Shown here one piece after another: positions 1-5,301 of a DNA stretch of 5,456 bases. Below the pieces are notes generated by a model. It was not told where the DNA came from, did not search any database, and saw only the letters and a list, made by a program, of their open reading frames with translations. The position numbers and the translations under genes are program-made. Within the stretch, counting starts at the first letter, position 1. The number at the start of each line of letters is the position of its first letter. Where the stretch lies: positions 1 to 5,456 of the forward strand of contig CANHGF010000195.1 in NCBI GenBank assembly GCA_947460065.1, written 5' to 3'. This DNA comes from Comamonadaceae bacterium. Its GTDB lineage: Bacteria > Pseudomonadota > Gammaproteobacteria > Burkholderiales > Burkholderiaceae_C.

Positions 1-2
1 AA

Positions 3-770
3 TTACAGCGCGGCGGCAACTCTGGCCACCTTGGCCGCGAGCAGGGGCGGGCGCAGGGAGTCAATGCCCAGCGCCACCGCGGTTGCGCACAGGGCCTGCA
101 ACTGCCGCTCGCCCACGCTCAGGCGCGGCAGTCGCGTGCGCGCGGCCAGCACGTCGGCGGCGCTCAGCTTGTCGTCGGGCTCGAGCTCGGCGACTTGCAG
201 CAGCGCCTGCTGCTCGTCGCTTGGCTGCGGCGCTTGGAGCCAAAAGCCCAGGCGGTCCTGCAAGGACGTGGGCAGGACTTCGTCATCGTCCTGGCCCTCG
301 TCCAGGGCGATCAGGGCCAGCTCCAGCTCAAGCTGCTGGGCCAGGCCGTCGCGCTGCAATTGCAACCGTCGGGTGTCGAGCACCGCTGCCAGTTTGCCGG
401 CCAGGTCGGCGCCGGTGCGCTCGGCCATGGTCAGTAGCAAGACACCGCCGTGGGCCTGGCTGAGCAGGCCCGGCTGCAGCACAGGATGGCCACGGCTGAG
501 GGTGGCCGCCAGGTCCAGGCCGCCGAGCAGTGCGCTGTCAGTGATGCCCGCCGGCATGCGCCGCCAGGGGGTGCCCGGTGGCAGCAGCGCTTTGAGACGA
601 TCGAGCCAAGCTTGGCGCCAAGGGCCAGGCCCCGCGCGCAGGCAGACCCCGCCCAGCCCGATCGGATCGACCGCCAGCAAGGCGGCCGCCCAGGCGGCGT
701 CGGCCGACAGGGCCAGCGTCTGAGCGTCTTGCAAGGGATCGGCCATGCTGGGTTCAGGCAGGCTTGGCAT
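3..770 (-). CDS. bchD: Magnesium chelatase subunit D (BchD), only the N-terminal AAA-like half before a stop
   Basis: BchD is the scaffold subunit of the BchI-BchD motor that drives Mg2+ insertion into protoporphyrin IX by BchH. The family signatures seen are 'LLAVDPIGLGGV' near the N-terminus, a degenerate P-loop region (RAGPGPWR, no GKS/T), 'MPAGITDSALLGGLDLAATL', 'GLLSQAHGGVLLLTMAER', and 'LIALDEG' with acidic residues followed by 'RLGFWLQ'. The frame ends at a TAA at 3-5, after 'AAKVARVAAAL'. Family members are usually about 550-650 residues, with a linker and a C-terminal VWA domain; here only about 255 are encoded, so the second half is absent or out of frame. The start is uncertain. 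I chose ATG at 770 because it has a weak AGG five bases upstream. Alternatives are GTG 824 (three bases after the bchI stop), GTG 809 and ATG 746. The gene lies directly downstream of bchI on the same strand, so it is presumably cotranscribed. The identity is firm; whether the truncation is real is not. Confidence 0.85.
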   Translation of the reverse strand: MPSLPEPSMADPLQDAQTLALSADAAWAAALLAVDPIGLGGVCLRAGPGPWRQAWLDRLKALLPPGTPWRRMPAGITDSALLGGLDLAATLSRGHPVLQPGLLSQAHGGVLLLTMAERTGADLAGKLAAVLDTRRLQLQRDGLAQQLELELALIALDEGQDDDEVLPTSLQDRLGFWLQAPQPSDEQQALLQVAELEPDDKLSAADVLAARTRLPRLSVGERQLQALCATAVALGIDSLRPPLLAAKVARVAAAL

Positions 771-827
771 GCGGGCCTGTGCGAGCGGCTGGCCGGTGGT
801 GGCGTGCACGAGCGGCCTGCGCACGCC

Positions 828-1874
828 TTACTGCGGCAGCAGTTCGGCCAGGGCGCGCTCGACGCGCGCGCTCGAGCCGGTGTCGTCGAGCACATGGCGG
901 CGCAGCCGGTGGCGCAGGGCAGCCGGGGCCACCTGCCGCAGATGGGCGTCAGTCACCTCGGGATCGCCTTGCAGGGCCGCGCAGGCACGGGCCGCTCGCA
1001 TGAGCGTCATGTCACCGCGCAGGCCGTCGGTGCCCAGGGCCATGCACAACTCAGAGGCGCGCTGGCGGGCGCTGTCTGGCACGGCGGTGTCGTGCAGGCG
1101 CTTGCGCGCAGCCAGCACTTTTTTGCGGATTTTGTCGGCCGGCTTGTCCCAGTGGGCACAGAAGGCAGCCGGGTCTTGCTCGAATTGTTCGCGGCGGCGC
1201 ACCACCTCGACCCGGCTGGCCAAGTCGGCCGGGGTTTTGACCTCGACCGACAAGCCAAATCGGTCGAGCAGTTGCGGCCGCAATTCGCCTTCTTCCGGGT
1301 TGCCGCTGCCCACCAGCACGAAACGGGCGGGGTGGCGCACTGACAGGCCCTCACGCTCGACCACGTTCTCGCCCGAGGCGGCAACGTCGATCAGCAGGTC
1401 GACCAGATGGTCTTCGAGCAGGTTGACCTCGTCGATGTAGAGAAAGCCCCGGTTGGCCCGCGCCAGCAGGCCAGGCTCGAAAGCCTTGATGCCCTGAGAC
1501 AGCGCGCGCTCTAAATCAAGGGCGCCGACCACCCGGTCTTCGGTCGCGCCCAGGGGCAGGTCGATCACCGGCACAGGCTGGGTGTGGGTCTTGAGGGTCT
1601 TGCCGTCCTGCAGCGCGCTGCGACAGGTGTCACAGCAGCGGCCAGGCTGGCTCGGGTCGCAGCCGTAGGGGCAGCCGCTGACGACTTTCATCGGCGGCAG
1701 CAGCGCTGCCAGGGCCCGCACCGCGGTGGACTTGCCGGTGCCGCGGTCGCCGAGCACCAGCACGCCGCCCATGGAAGGATCGACTGCAGCCATCAGGATC
1801 GCCAGCTTCATCTCGTCCTGCCCGACGATGGCTGCGAAGGGGAAGGTATACGCCATGGTTCGCGAGTATGACAT
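828..1874 (-). CDS. bchI: Magnesium chelatase ATPase subunit I (BchI)
   Basis: This is the AAA+ ATPase that forms a hexameric ring with BchD and powers Mg2+ insertion into protoporphyrin IX by BchH, the entry to bacteriochlorophyll synthesis in the cytoplasm. With M1 at 1874 the product is 348 residues, normal for the family. Visible motifs are 'FPFAAIVGQDEMKLA' (11-25), Walker A GDRGTGKS (42-49), Walker B FLYIDE (144-149), sensor 1 'VGSGNPEE' (188-195), the arginine finger in 'LLDRFGL' (R205) and sensor 2 'LRGDMTL' (R286). A cysteine cluster C68, C72, C80, C81, C84 sits in the insert after the P-loop. ATG 1874 is chosen because the longer GTG 1910 start would put coding sequence over the PpsR-like operator. 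ATG 1856 is a real alternative, and neither has a clear Shine-Dalgarno sequence. The stop is followed at once by bchD. The symbol bchI rather than chlI is inferred from the phototroph context. Confidence 0.96.
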   Translation of the reverse strand: MSYSRTMAYTFPFAAIVGQDEMKLAILMAAVDPSMGGVLVLGDRGTGKSTAVRALAALLPPMKVVSGCPYGCDPSQPGRCCDTCRSALQDGKTLKTHTQPVPVIDLPLGATEDRVVGALDLERALSQGIKAFEPGLLARANRGFLYIDEVNLLEDHLVDLLIDVAASGENVVEREGLSVRHPARFVLVGSGNPEEGELRPQLLDRFGLSVEVKTPADLASRVEVVRRREQFEQDPAAFCAHWDKPADKIRKKVLAARKRLHDTAVPDSARQRASELCMALGTDGLRGDMTLMRAARACAALQGDPEVTDAHLRQVAPAALRHRLRRHVLDDTGSSARVERALAELLPQ

Positions 1875-1880
1875 AGGGCA

Positions 1881-1894
1881 ACAGTGCAAACTGT
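1881..1894. repeat. Perfect 5-bp dyad (ACAGT-GCAA-ACTGT) in the bchI leader
   Basis: A perfect inverted repeat with a four-base loop ends 6 bp before the bchI ATG at 1874. Its outer TGT (1892-1894) is shared with one half-site of the PpsR-like operator. It may form a small hairpin in the bchI mRNA where a ribosome binding site would normally lie, or be part of a protein site. A stem this short can also occur by chance. Confidence 0.35.
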
Positions 1895-1909
1895 CTAATT
1901 TATCTGACA
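1892..1909 (-). promoter_or_regulatory. PpsR/CrtJ-type operator (TGT-N12-ACA) upstream of bchI
   Basis: The 18-bp site reads TGTCAGATAAATTAGACA on the bchI strand. It matches the TGT-N12-ACA consensus of the PpsR/CrtJ redox- and light-responsive repressor of photosynthesis genes. Six of the nine symmetric base pairs are complementary. It lies 17 bp upstream of the chosen bchI ATG (1874) and 9 bp beyond the stop of the small upstream gene, where an operator for bchID would be expected. The AT-rich centre contains GATAAAT, which could serve as a -10 element, though no good -35 element is seen. Only one copy was found. PpsR often uses two sites, so the role is inferred from pattern and position. 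Confidence 0.7.
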
Positions 1910-1918
1910 CATTAGGGT

Positions 1919-2077
1919 TTACCTTGACTTGTCCGGCTCCTGGCCCCGGGCAGCCTCAGCCTCGCGGGCCAGGCGCTCGGCGACGCTGCGGGCATGCGCA
2001 CGCTTGGCGTCGCGGATCTGCCAGATGCCGCCGATCAGAACCACTACAAAAATGCCCAACTCCAGCCAAATTCCCAT
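1919..2077 (-). CDS. Small single-pass membrane protein of unknown function
   Basis: I do not recognise this gene as a named family. The 52-residue product has a hydrophobic segment at about residues 2-19 (GIWLELGIFVVVLIGGIW). A charged cytoplasmic-type tail rich in Arg, Ala and Glu follows (RDAKRAHARS, then AERLAREAEAARG), probably helical. By the positive-inside rule the tail should face the cytoplasm. The start at ATG 2077 is chosen because AGGAG (2085-2089) lies seven bases upstream. ATG 2083 would leave only one base of spacing, and TTG 2104 is unsupported. The stop is TAA at 1919-1921. It reads toward bchI with a 44-bp gap containing the PpsR-like site, and is divergent from the DUF3422 gene. 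The good ribosome binding site and membrane segment argue for a real gene, but its function and any link to photosynthesis are unknown. Confidence 0.68.
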   Translation of the reverse strand: MGIWLELGIFVVVLIGGIWQIRDAKRAHARSVAERLAREAEAARGQEPDKSR

Positions 2078-2084
2078 GGCCATG

Positions 2085-2089
2085 CTCCT
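2085..2089 (-). promoter_or_regulatory. Shine-Dalgarno sequence AGGAG that sets the small-gene start
   Basis: AGGAG on the minus strand has seven bases of spacing to ATG 2077 and only one base to ATG 2083. It therefore favours the inner start codon of the 52-residue membrane protein. It is the clearest ribosome binding site in the window. Confidence 0.6.
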
Positions 2090-2167
2090 GCGTTCAGGCC
2101 CCAACGGCCAGTGGGCATTGTTTCATGCACAGTCCTCATCAAGCTGCTTCGCACGGGCTTGAGCCGC

Positions 2168-2173
2168 CATAAT
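2168..2173 (+). promoter_or_regulatory. Candidate -10 element (CATAAT) for the DUF3422 gene
   Basis: CATAAT matches TATAAT at five of six positions in an otherwise GC-rich stretch, about 20 bp before ATG 2194. Transcription would start near 2180 with a leader of about 14 bases. The -35 region (around 2144-2150, CTGCTTC) is weak. The element overlaps the upstream TTG at 2173, which argues against TTG as the start codon. Confidence 0.4.
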
Positions 2174-2193
2174 TGAGAGTCCACTTTTTGCCG

Positions 2194-3516
2194 ATGCCCT
2201 CTGTGACCGTACTGCCTGTCGACGACGCCCAGCGCGAGCTGCTGCACAACGAGATCCATGCGCGGCCCACCGCCCGCATTCGTCTGCCTGCGCTGGTGGT
2301 CTATGTGGCGGTGCTCAATGAAGGCATCAGCCGCGAGCAAGAAAGCGAGCATCTGCGCCGCCTGCCCGGGCAGGATCACCTCAGGGCCGAGCAGTTGACT
2401 GGCAATTTCCTGCGACTGCGCTTTGCCACCCACACCGTTAAGTGGGAGCGGCATACCGAATTCACCCGCTATTCCATCGTGCAGCACCTGCCCGAACATG
2501 CCTATTTGGGCGCGAGCCGGCCGGAGTTGCTGTCGGAGCTGATGGTCCCGCCCGCATGGCTGGCCGCCATTCCCGGGCGCACCATTGCCGCTATCAAGCT
2601 GGTCATGACCCACGGCGATCTGTCTGCGCCCGAGGAAACCATGGCCCTGGCACGCCAGTGGTTTGGCGATGCTTCTTTGGTGGCATCGGTGGTCGGCAAT
2701 AGCGGCCACTCCTGGGCTGTGACTGATTTTCTGGTCGGCCCCAGCGGTTTTGAGCGCGTCCTGGTGGTGACCCCGTCCAGCACCTCACCGACCCGGGCGG
2801 GTCGGCTCTCGCAGCGCTTGCTGGAGATGGAAACCTACCGCCTGATGGCCTTGCGCGGCTTGCCGGTGACCAAGCAGCTGGGCCCGGTCCTGGCCCAGTC
2901 CGAAACGCAACTGCTTGAAATTACCGGGAGGCTGGAAAACAAGAAGGCCTCCGACCAGGAACTGCTTGACCAGCTGGTTGGCCTGGCCACCCGTGTCGAA
3001 CGGGCGACCGCCGAACATGCTTACCGGTTTTCAGCCACCCGGGCCTACGACAGCTTGGTGCAGCAGCGTTTGGCTGAGCTGCGCGAGCAGCCCCTGCCAG
3101 GTACGCAGACCATCGGAGAATTTCTCCAGCGGCGCTTGTCGCCGGCGATGGCCACGGTGGCAGCCACCGCGCAGAGGTTGGGCTCATTGGCCGAACGCAT
3201 CACCCGCGCCAGCGCCTTGCTGCGCACCCGGGTCGATATTGCCACCGAGGAGCAAAACCACCAGCTGCTGGAAAAGCTCACCCGCGGGCAAGAGCTGCAG
3301 CTGCGCCTTCAGATCACCGTCGAGGGCCTGTCGATCGCTGCCATCAGTTACTACGTGATCGGGCTGCTGCTCTACCTGGCCAAGGCCTTGCACGGCCTTG
3401 GCTTACCGATCAACCCGGAGGTGACCGTGGGCCTGGCTGTGCCGGTGGTGCTGTGGGGTGTTTGGCGCATGACGCGGCGTATCCACCAGGCCTTGCACAA
3501 GGACAAGGGCGTTTGA
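2194..3516 (+). CDS. DUF3422 family membrane-anchored protein
   Basis: The 440-residue product resembles the DUF3422 family of proteobacterial membrane-anchored proteins, whose function is not established. Supporting marks are the N-terminal 'ELLHNEIHARP' (15-25), 'WERHTEFTRYSI' (84-95), a long helical, charged middle (about 205-370) that probably forms coiled coil, and 'VDIATEEQNHQLLEKL' (347-362). Two hydrophobic segments follow, at about 379-398 (LSIAAISYYVIGLLLYLAKA) and 409-425. This predicts a large N-terminal soluble domain anchored by a C-terminal hairpin of two membrane helices. The start ATG 2194 is chosen over TTG 2173 because TTG overlaps the likely -10 element and homologous sequence begins only later; no strong Shine-Dalgarno is seen. 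It is divergent from the small membrane gene and converges on folA with a 10-bp gap. No enzymatic motif was recognised. Confidence 0.88.
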   Translation: MPSVTVLPVDDAQRELLHNEIHARPTARIRLPALVVYVAVLNEGISREQESEHLRRLPGQDHLRAEQLTGNFLRLRFATHTVKWERHTEFTRYSIVQHLPEHAYLGASRPELLSELMVPPAWLAAIPGRTIAAIKLVMTHGDLSAPEETMALARQWFGDASLVASVVGNSGHSWAVTDFLVGPSGFERVLVVTPSSTSPTRAGRLSQRLLEMETYRLMALRGLPVTKQLGPVLAQSETQLLEITGRLENKKASDQELLDQLVGLATRVERATAEHAYRFSATRAYDSLVQQRLAELREQPLPGTQTIGEFLQRRLSPAMATVAATAQRLGSLAERITRASALLRTRVDIATEEQNHQLLEKLTRGQELQLRLQITVEGLSIAAISYYVIGLLLYLAKALHGLGLPINPEVTVGLAVPVVLWGVWRMTRRIHQALHKDKGV

Positions 3517-3526
3517 GCGCGCGCGG

Positions 3527-4033
3527 TCAGCGCCGCGTGAGCGAGACGAAGCTGTAGCCCAGGCCGGTTTTGGAGACGCCGCTGCTGCGTCCACTTTCCA
3601 CCCACTGCGCGCCCAGCTGCGGCGCGTGGGCATCGCCTTCAAAGCGCTGATTGATTTCCGTGACTTCGATCCGCTCTGCCAGTGGCTCGGCCTGGCTGTA
3701 GATCTGGGCGCCGCCAATCACCCAGACCTCTGGAGCCTGCTCGCACAGAGTCAGCGCTTGACGGAGGCTGTCGGCCCGCTCGGCGCCCGGCGCCTGCCAG
3801 TGCGTCTGCCGCGTCAGCACGATGTTGCGCCGGCCGGGCAGGGGCCGAAAGCGCTCGGGCAGCGAGTCCCAGGTCTTGCGCCCCATGACGACCGGGTGGC
3901 CCTGGGTCAGCGCACGAAAATGCGCCAAGTCTTCCGGCAGGTGCCAGGGCATGGTGCCGTCACGGCCGATCACGCCGTTGGCGGCGCGGGCATAAATCAG
4001 GGCAATGCGCGGGCCGGGCTTTGCCACCGTCAT
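3527..4033 (-). CDS. folA: Dihydrofolate reductase
   Basis: This enzyme reduces 7,8-dihydrofolate to tetrahydrofolate with NADPH and regenerates the cofactor oxidised by thymidylate synthase. The 168-residue length is typical. Visible motifs are 'ALIYARAANGVIGRDGTMPWHLPEDL' in pieces: I22-G23 of the Met20-type loop, MPWHLP (28-33), and Asp35 aligned with the catalytic Asp27 of E. coli. Further on are 'VVMGRKTWDSL' (48-58) and 'PLPGRRNIVLTR' (64-75), which bind NADPH and folate, and the GG of 'VWVIGGAQIY' (103-112). The start ATG overlaps the thyA stop by one base (TGATG), so folA is probably translated by coupling from the thyA message. No separate promoter is seen. The stop is 10 bp from the stop of the convergent DUF3422 gene, with no recognisable terminator between. 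Confidence 0.97.
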   Translation of the reverse strand: MTVAKPGPRIALIYARAANGVIGRDGTMPWHLPEDLAHFRALTQGHPVVMGRKTWDSLPERFRPLPGRRNIVLTRQTHWQAPGAERADSLRQALTLCEQAPEVWVIGGAQIYSQAEPLAERIEVTEINQRFEGDAHAPQLGAQWVESGRSSGVSKTGLGYSFVSLTRR

Positions 4034-4863
4034 CAGACCGCCACCGGAGCCTTGATGGCCGGGTGGTGTTCATAGCCCACCACTTCGAAATCAGCGAATT
4101 CGTATTCGAAGATGCTGGCCGGCTTGCGCCGGATCACGAGCTGCGGGTAGGGCAGGGGCGCGCGCGAGAGCTGCAGATCGACCTGCTCCTGGTGGTTGCT
4201 GTAAATGTGGCAGTCGCCGCCGGTCCAGACGAAGTCGCCCACATCCAGATCGCATTGCTGGGCCACCATGTGGGTGAGCAGCGCGTAGCTGGCGATGTTG
4301 AAGGGCACGCCCAAAAAGATGTCGGCGCTCCTCTGGTAGAGCTGGCAGCTCAGGCGGGCCCGCTCGCCGCCCTGGCCCGGCGCCACGTAGAACTGGAAGA
4401 AGGCATGGCAGGGCATGAGGGCCATCTTGGACAGCTCGGCCACATTCCAGGCGCTGACGATGATGCGGCGTGAATCTGGGTTGCTCTTGAGGGTTTTGAT
4501 CACTTCGGCAATCTGGTCGATATGCCCGCCATCGGGCGTGGGCCAGCTGCGCCACTGCACCCCATAGACCGGACCGAGGTCACCGTCTGCCCGCGCCCAT
4601 TCGTCCCAGATGCTCACGCCCCGCTCACGCAGCCAGTTGTTGTTGCTCGAACCCTGCAGGAACCACAGCAGCTCATAAATGATGCTCTTGAGGTGGACCT
4701 TTTTGGTGGTCACCAGGGGAAAGCCTTGCCGCAGGTCAAAGCGCATCTGGTGGCCAAACACGCTCTTGGTGCCGGTGCCGGTGCGGTCGGGCTTGAACAC
4801 GCCATGGGTGTTGACATGGCGCATGAAGTCCTCGTACTGCGAGAACGGGCTGGGGCTGGTCAT
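4033..4863 (-). CDS. thyA: Thymidylate synthase
   Basis: This enzyme methylates dUMP to dTMP using 5,10-methylenetetrahydrofolate and releases dihydrofolate, the substrate of the next gene product. The 276-residue product aligns well with E. coli ThyA. It has '[12 protein letters not shown]' (R27 in the phosphate loop), '[10 protein letters not shown]' (131-140; R132, R133) and the nucleophile Cys152 in '[13 protein letters not shown]'. It also has '[21 protein letters not shown]' residues R178, D181 and N189, '[10 protein letters not shown]' (H219, Y221), and the C-terminal 'IKAPVAV'. A short insert, about six residues relative to E. coli (around APGQGGERA, 161-169), lies between the catalytic strand and LSCQLYQR. 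The first ATG is used because 'QYEDFMRHV' already aligns with the family N-terminus. It forms a two-gene unit with folA and has a TACAAT -10 element upstream, without a clear Shine-Dalgarno. Confidence 0.98.
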   Translation of the reverse strand: MTSPSPFSQYEDFMRHVNTHGVFKPDRTGTGTKSVFGHQMRFDLRQGFPLVTTKKVHLKSIIYELLWFLQGSSNNNWLRERGVSIWDEWARADGDLGPVYGVQWRSWPTPDGGHIDQIAEVIKTLKSNPDSRRIIVSAWNVAELSKMALMPCHAFFQFYVAPGQGGERARLSCQLYQRSADIFLGVPFNIASYALLTHMVAQQCDLDVGDFVWTGGDCHIYSNHQEQVDLQLSRAPLPYPQLVIRRKPASIFEYEFADFEVVGYEHHPAIKAPVAV

Positions 4864-4900
4864 GGTGAGCGGTGGGGGCGAAGGCTGTTAGGGTATCTCC

Positions 4901-4906
4901 ATTGTA
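4901..4906 (-). promoter_or_regulatory. Candidate -10 element (TACAAT) of the thyA-folA promoter
   Basis: TACAAT on the minus strand matches the sigma-70 -10 consensus at five of six positions, 37 bp upstream of the thyA ATG. The matching -35 window (about 4923-4930) is GC-rich and does not resemble TTGACA, so the promoter may depend on an activator or be weak. Transcription would start near 4894, giving a leader of about 30 bases. Confidence 0.45.
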
Positions 4907-4909
4907 GGA

Positions 4910-4925
4910 GCGCCGCCCTCGGCGC
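4910..4925. repeat. 6-bp GC dyad (GCGCCG-CCCT-CGGCGC) upstream of thyA
   Basis: This is a perfect inverted repeat with a four-base loop, placed between the TACAAT element and the expected -35 position of thyA. There is no T-run on either strand, so it is not a standard terminator. An operator or a chance GC palindrome are both possible. The direct repeat element begins three bases to its right. Confidence 0.35.
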
Positions 4926-4927
4926 GA

Positions 4928-5082
4928 TGCGGCGGTCATTGGTCGAGCGCAGCATTTTTCAGGGCGCATTGAAGAAGGGCGCACGGGTGGGCACTGCGCT
5001 GCTCGTGTCCCCCGCCTCGGCTAGCGCCTCGGCTCCTCCTCTACCTCGCCGCGCAGCGCCCACACGCACGCCCTCCGGTGGT
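4928..5082 (+). repeat. Direct repeat element, copy 1
   Basis: This copy aligns without gaps to 5302-5456 at an offset of 374 bp, with 149 of 155 positions identical. The six differences (five transitions, one G/C transversion) all lie in the first 60 bases; the last 92 bases are identical. It contains a 34-bp core (5007-5040) with an internal tandem CCTCGGCT motif separated by AGCG. The left boundary is sharp at TGCGGCGGTCATTGG. The true right end is unknown because copy 2 runs off the window. Confidence 0.9.
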
Positions 5083-5195
5083 ATGAACGCCGCGCCCTCT
5101 GTTTAGAAAAGTCAGCAGCCCGGGTTTGGCCGCAGCCTGCAGCGTTCGCAGCATTAACCCGCGGCCGGTGCGTCGGGCCTGGCGCAGCGGCATAA

Positions 5196-5229
5196 AGGAG
5201 GAGCCGAGGCGCCAGCCGAGGCGGGGGAC
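5196..5229 (-). repeat. Inverted copy of the 34-bp repeat core
   Basis: This is the reverse complement of 5007-5040 and 5381-5414 with one mismatch (CCAG against CTAG at the centre). Weaker similarity seems to continue about 25-30 bases toward lower coordinates (to about 5169), so this is probably a more diverged, oppositely oriented relative of the larger element. It lies nearly midway between the direct copies (start-to-start 189 and 185 bp). Confidence 0.85.
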
Positions 5230-5301
5230 GGCCGCGGAGTCAGGCCCGATGCGGCGGCCGCTACTCAGGCCCCTGAACGAGTAAGCCCGGGACGAGAATT
5301 T

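Noticed and set aside
31..723. Plus-strand frame of 230 codons opposite bchD
   Set aside because: It has Ser/Arg/Ala low-complexity composition typical of the complement of a GC-rich gene; bchD on the other strand is clearly recognisable.
450..1343. Long plus-strand frame (297 codons) opposite bchI and bchD
   Set aside because: It lies entirely antisense to two recognisable genes, has no family motif, and is Arg/Gln/His/Ala-rich as expected from a GC-rich shadow frame.
1875..1910. Longer BchI start at GTG 1910
   Set aside because: The added residues do not resemble BchI N-termini, and the segment would cover the TGT-N12-ACA operator; ATG 1874 or 1856 is more credible.
2173..2193. TTG start for the DUF3422 protein
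   Set aside because: The TTG overlaps the CATAAT -10 element and the added residues are not family-like.
3522..3537. Hairpin CGCGG / CCGCG between the DUF3422 and folA ends as a bidirectional terminator
   Set aside because: The stem is only 5 bp, it overlaps the folA stop and last codons, and there is no T-run on either strand.
4522..5106. Plus-strand frame of 194 codons crossing the thyA start and repeat copy 1
   Set aside because: Most of it is antisense to thyA and the remainder is repeat DNA; no protein features are visible.
5007..5229. CRISPR array or transposon terminal inverted repeats
   Set aside because: Units are too long and too few for CRISPR and alternate in orientation; no transposase frame lies between the inverted cores, and no target-site duplication was found.
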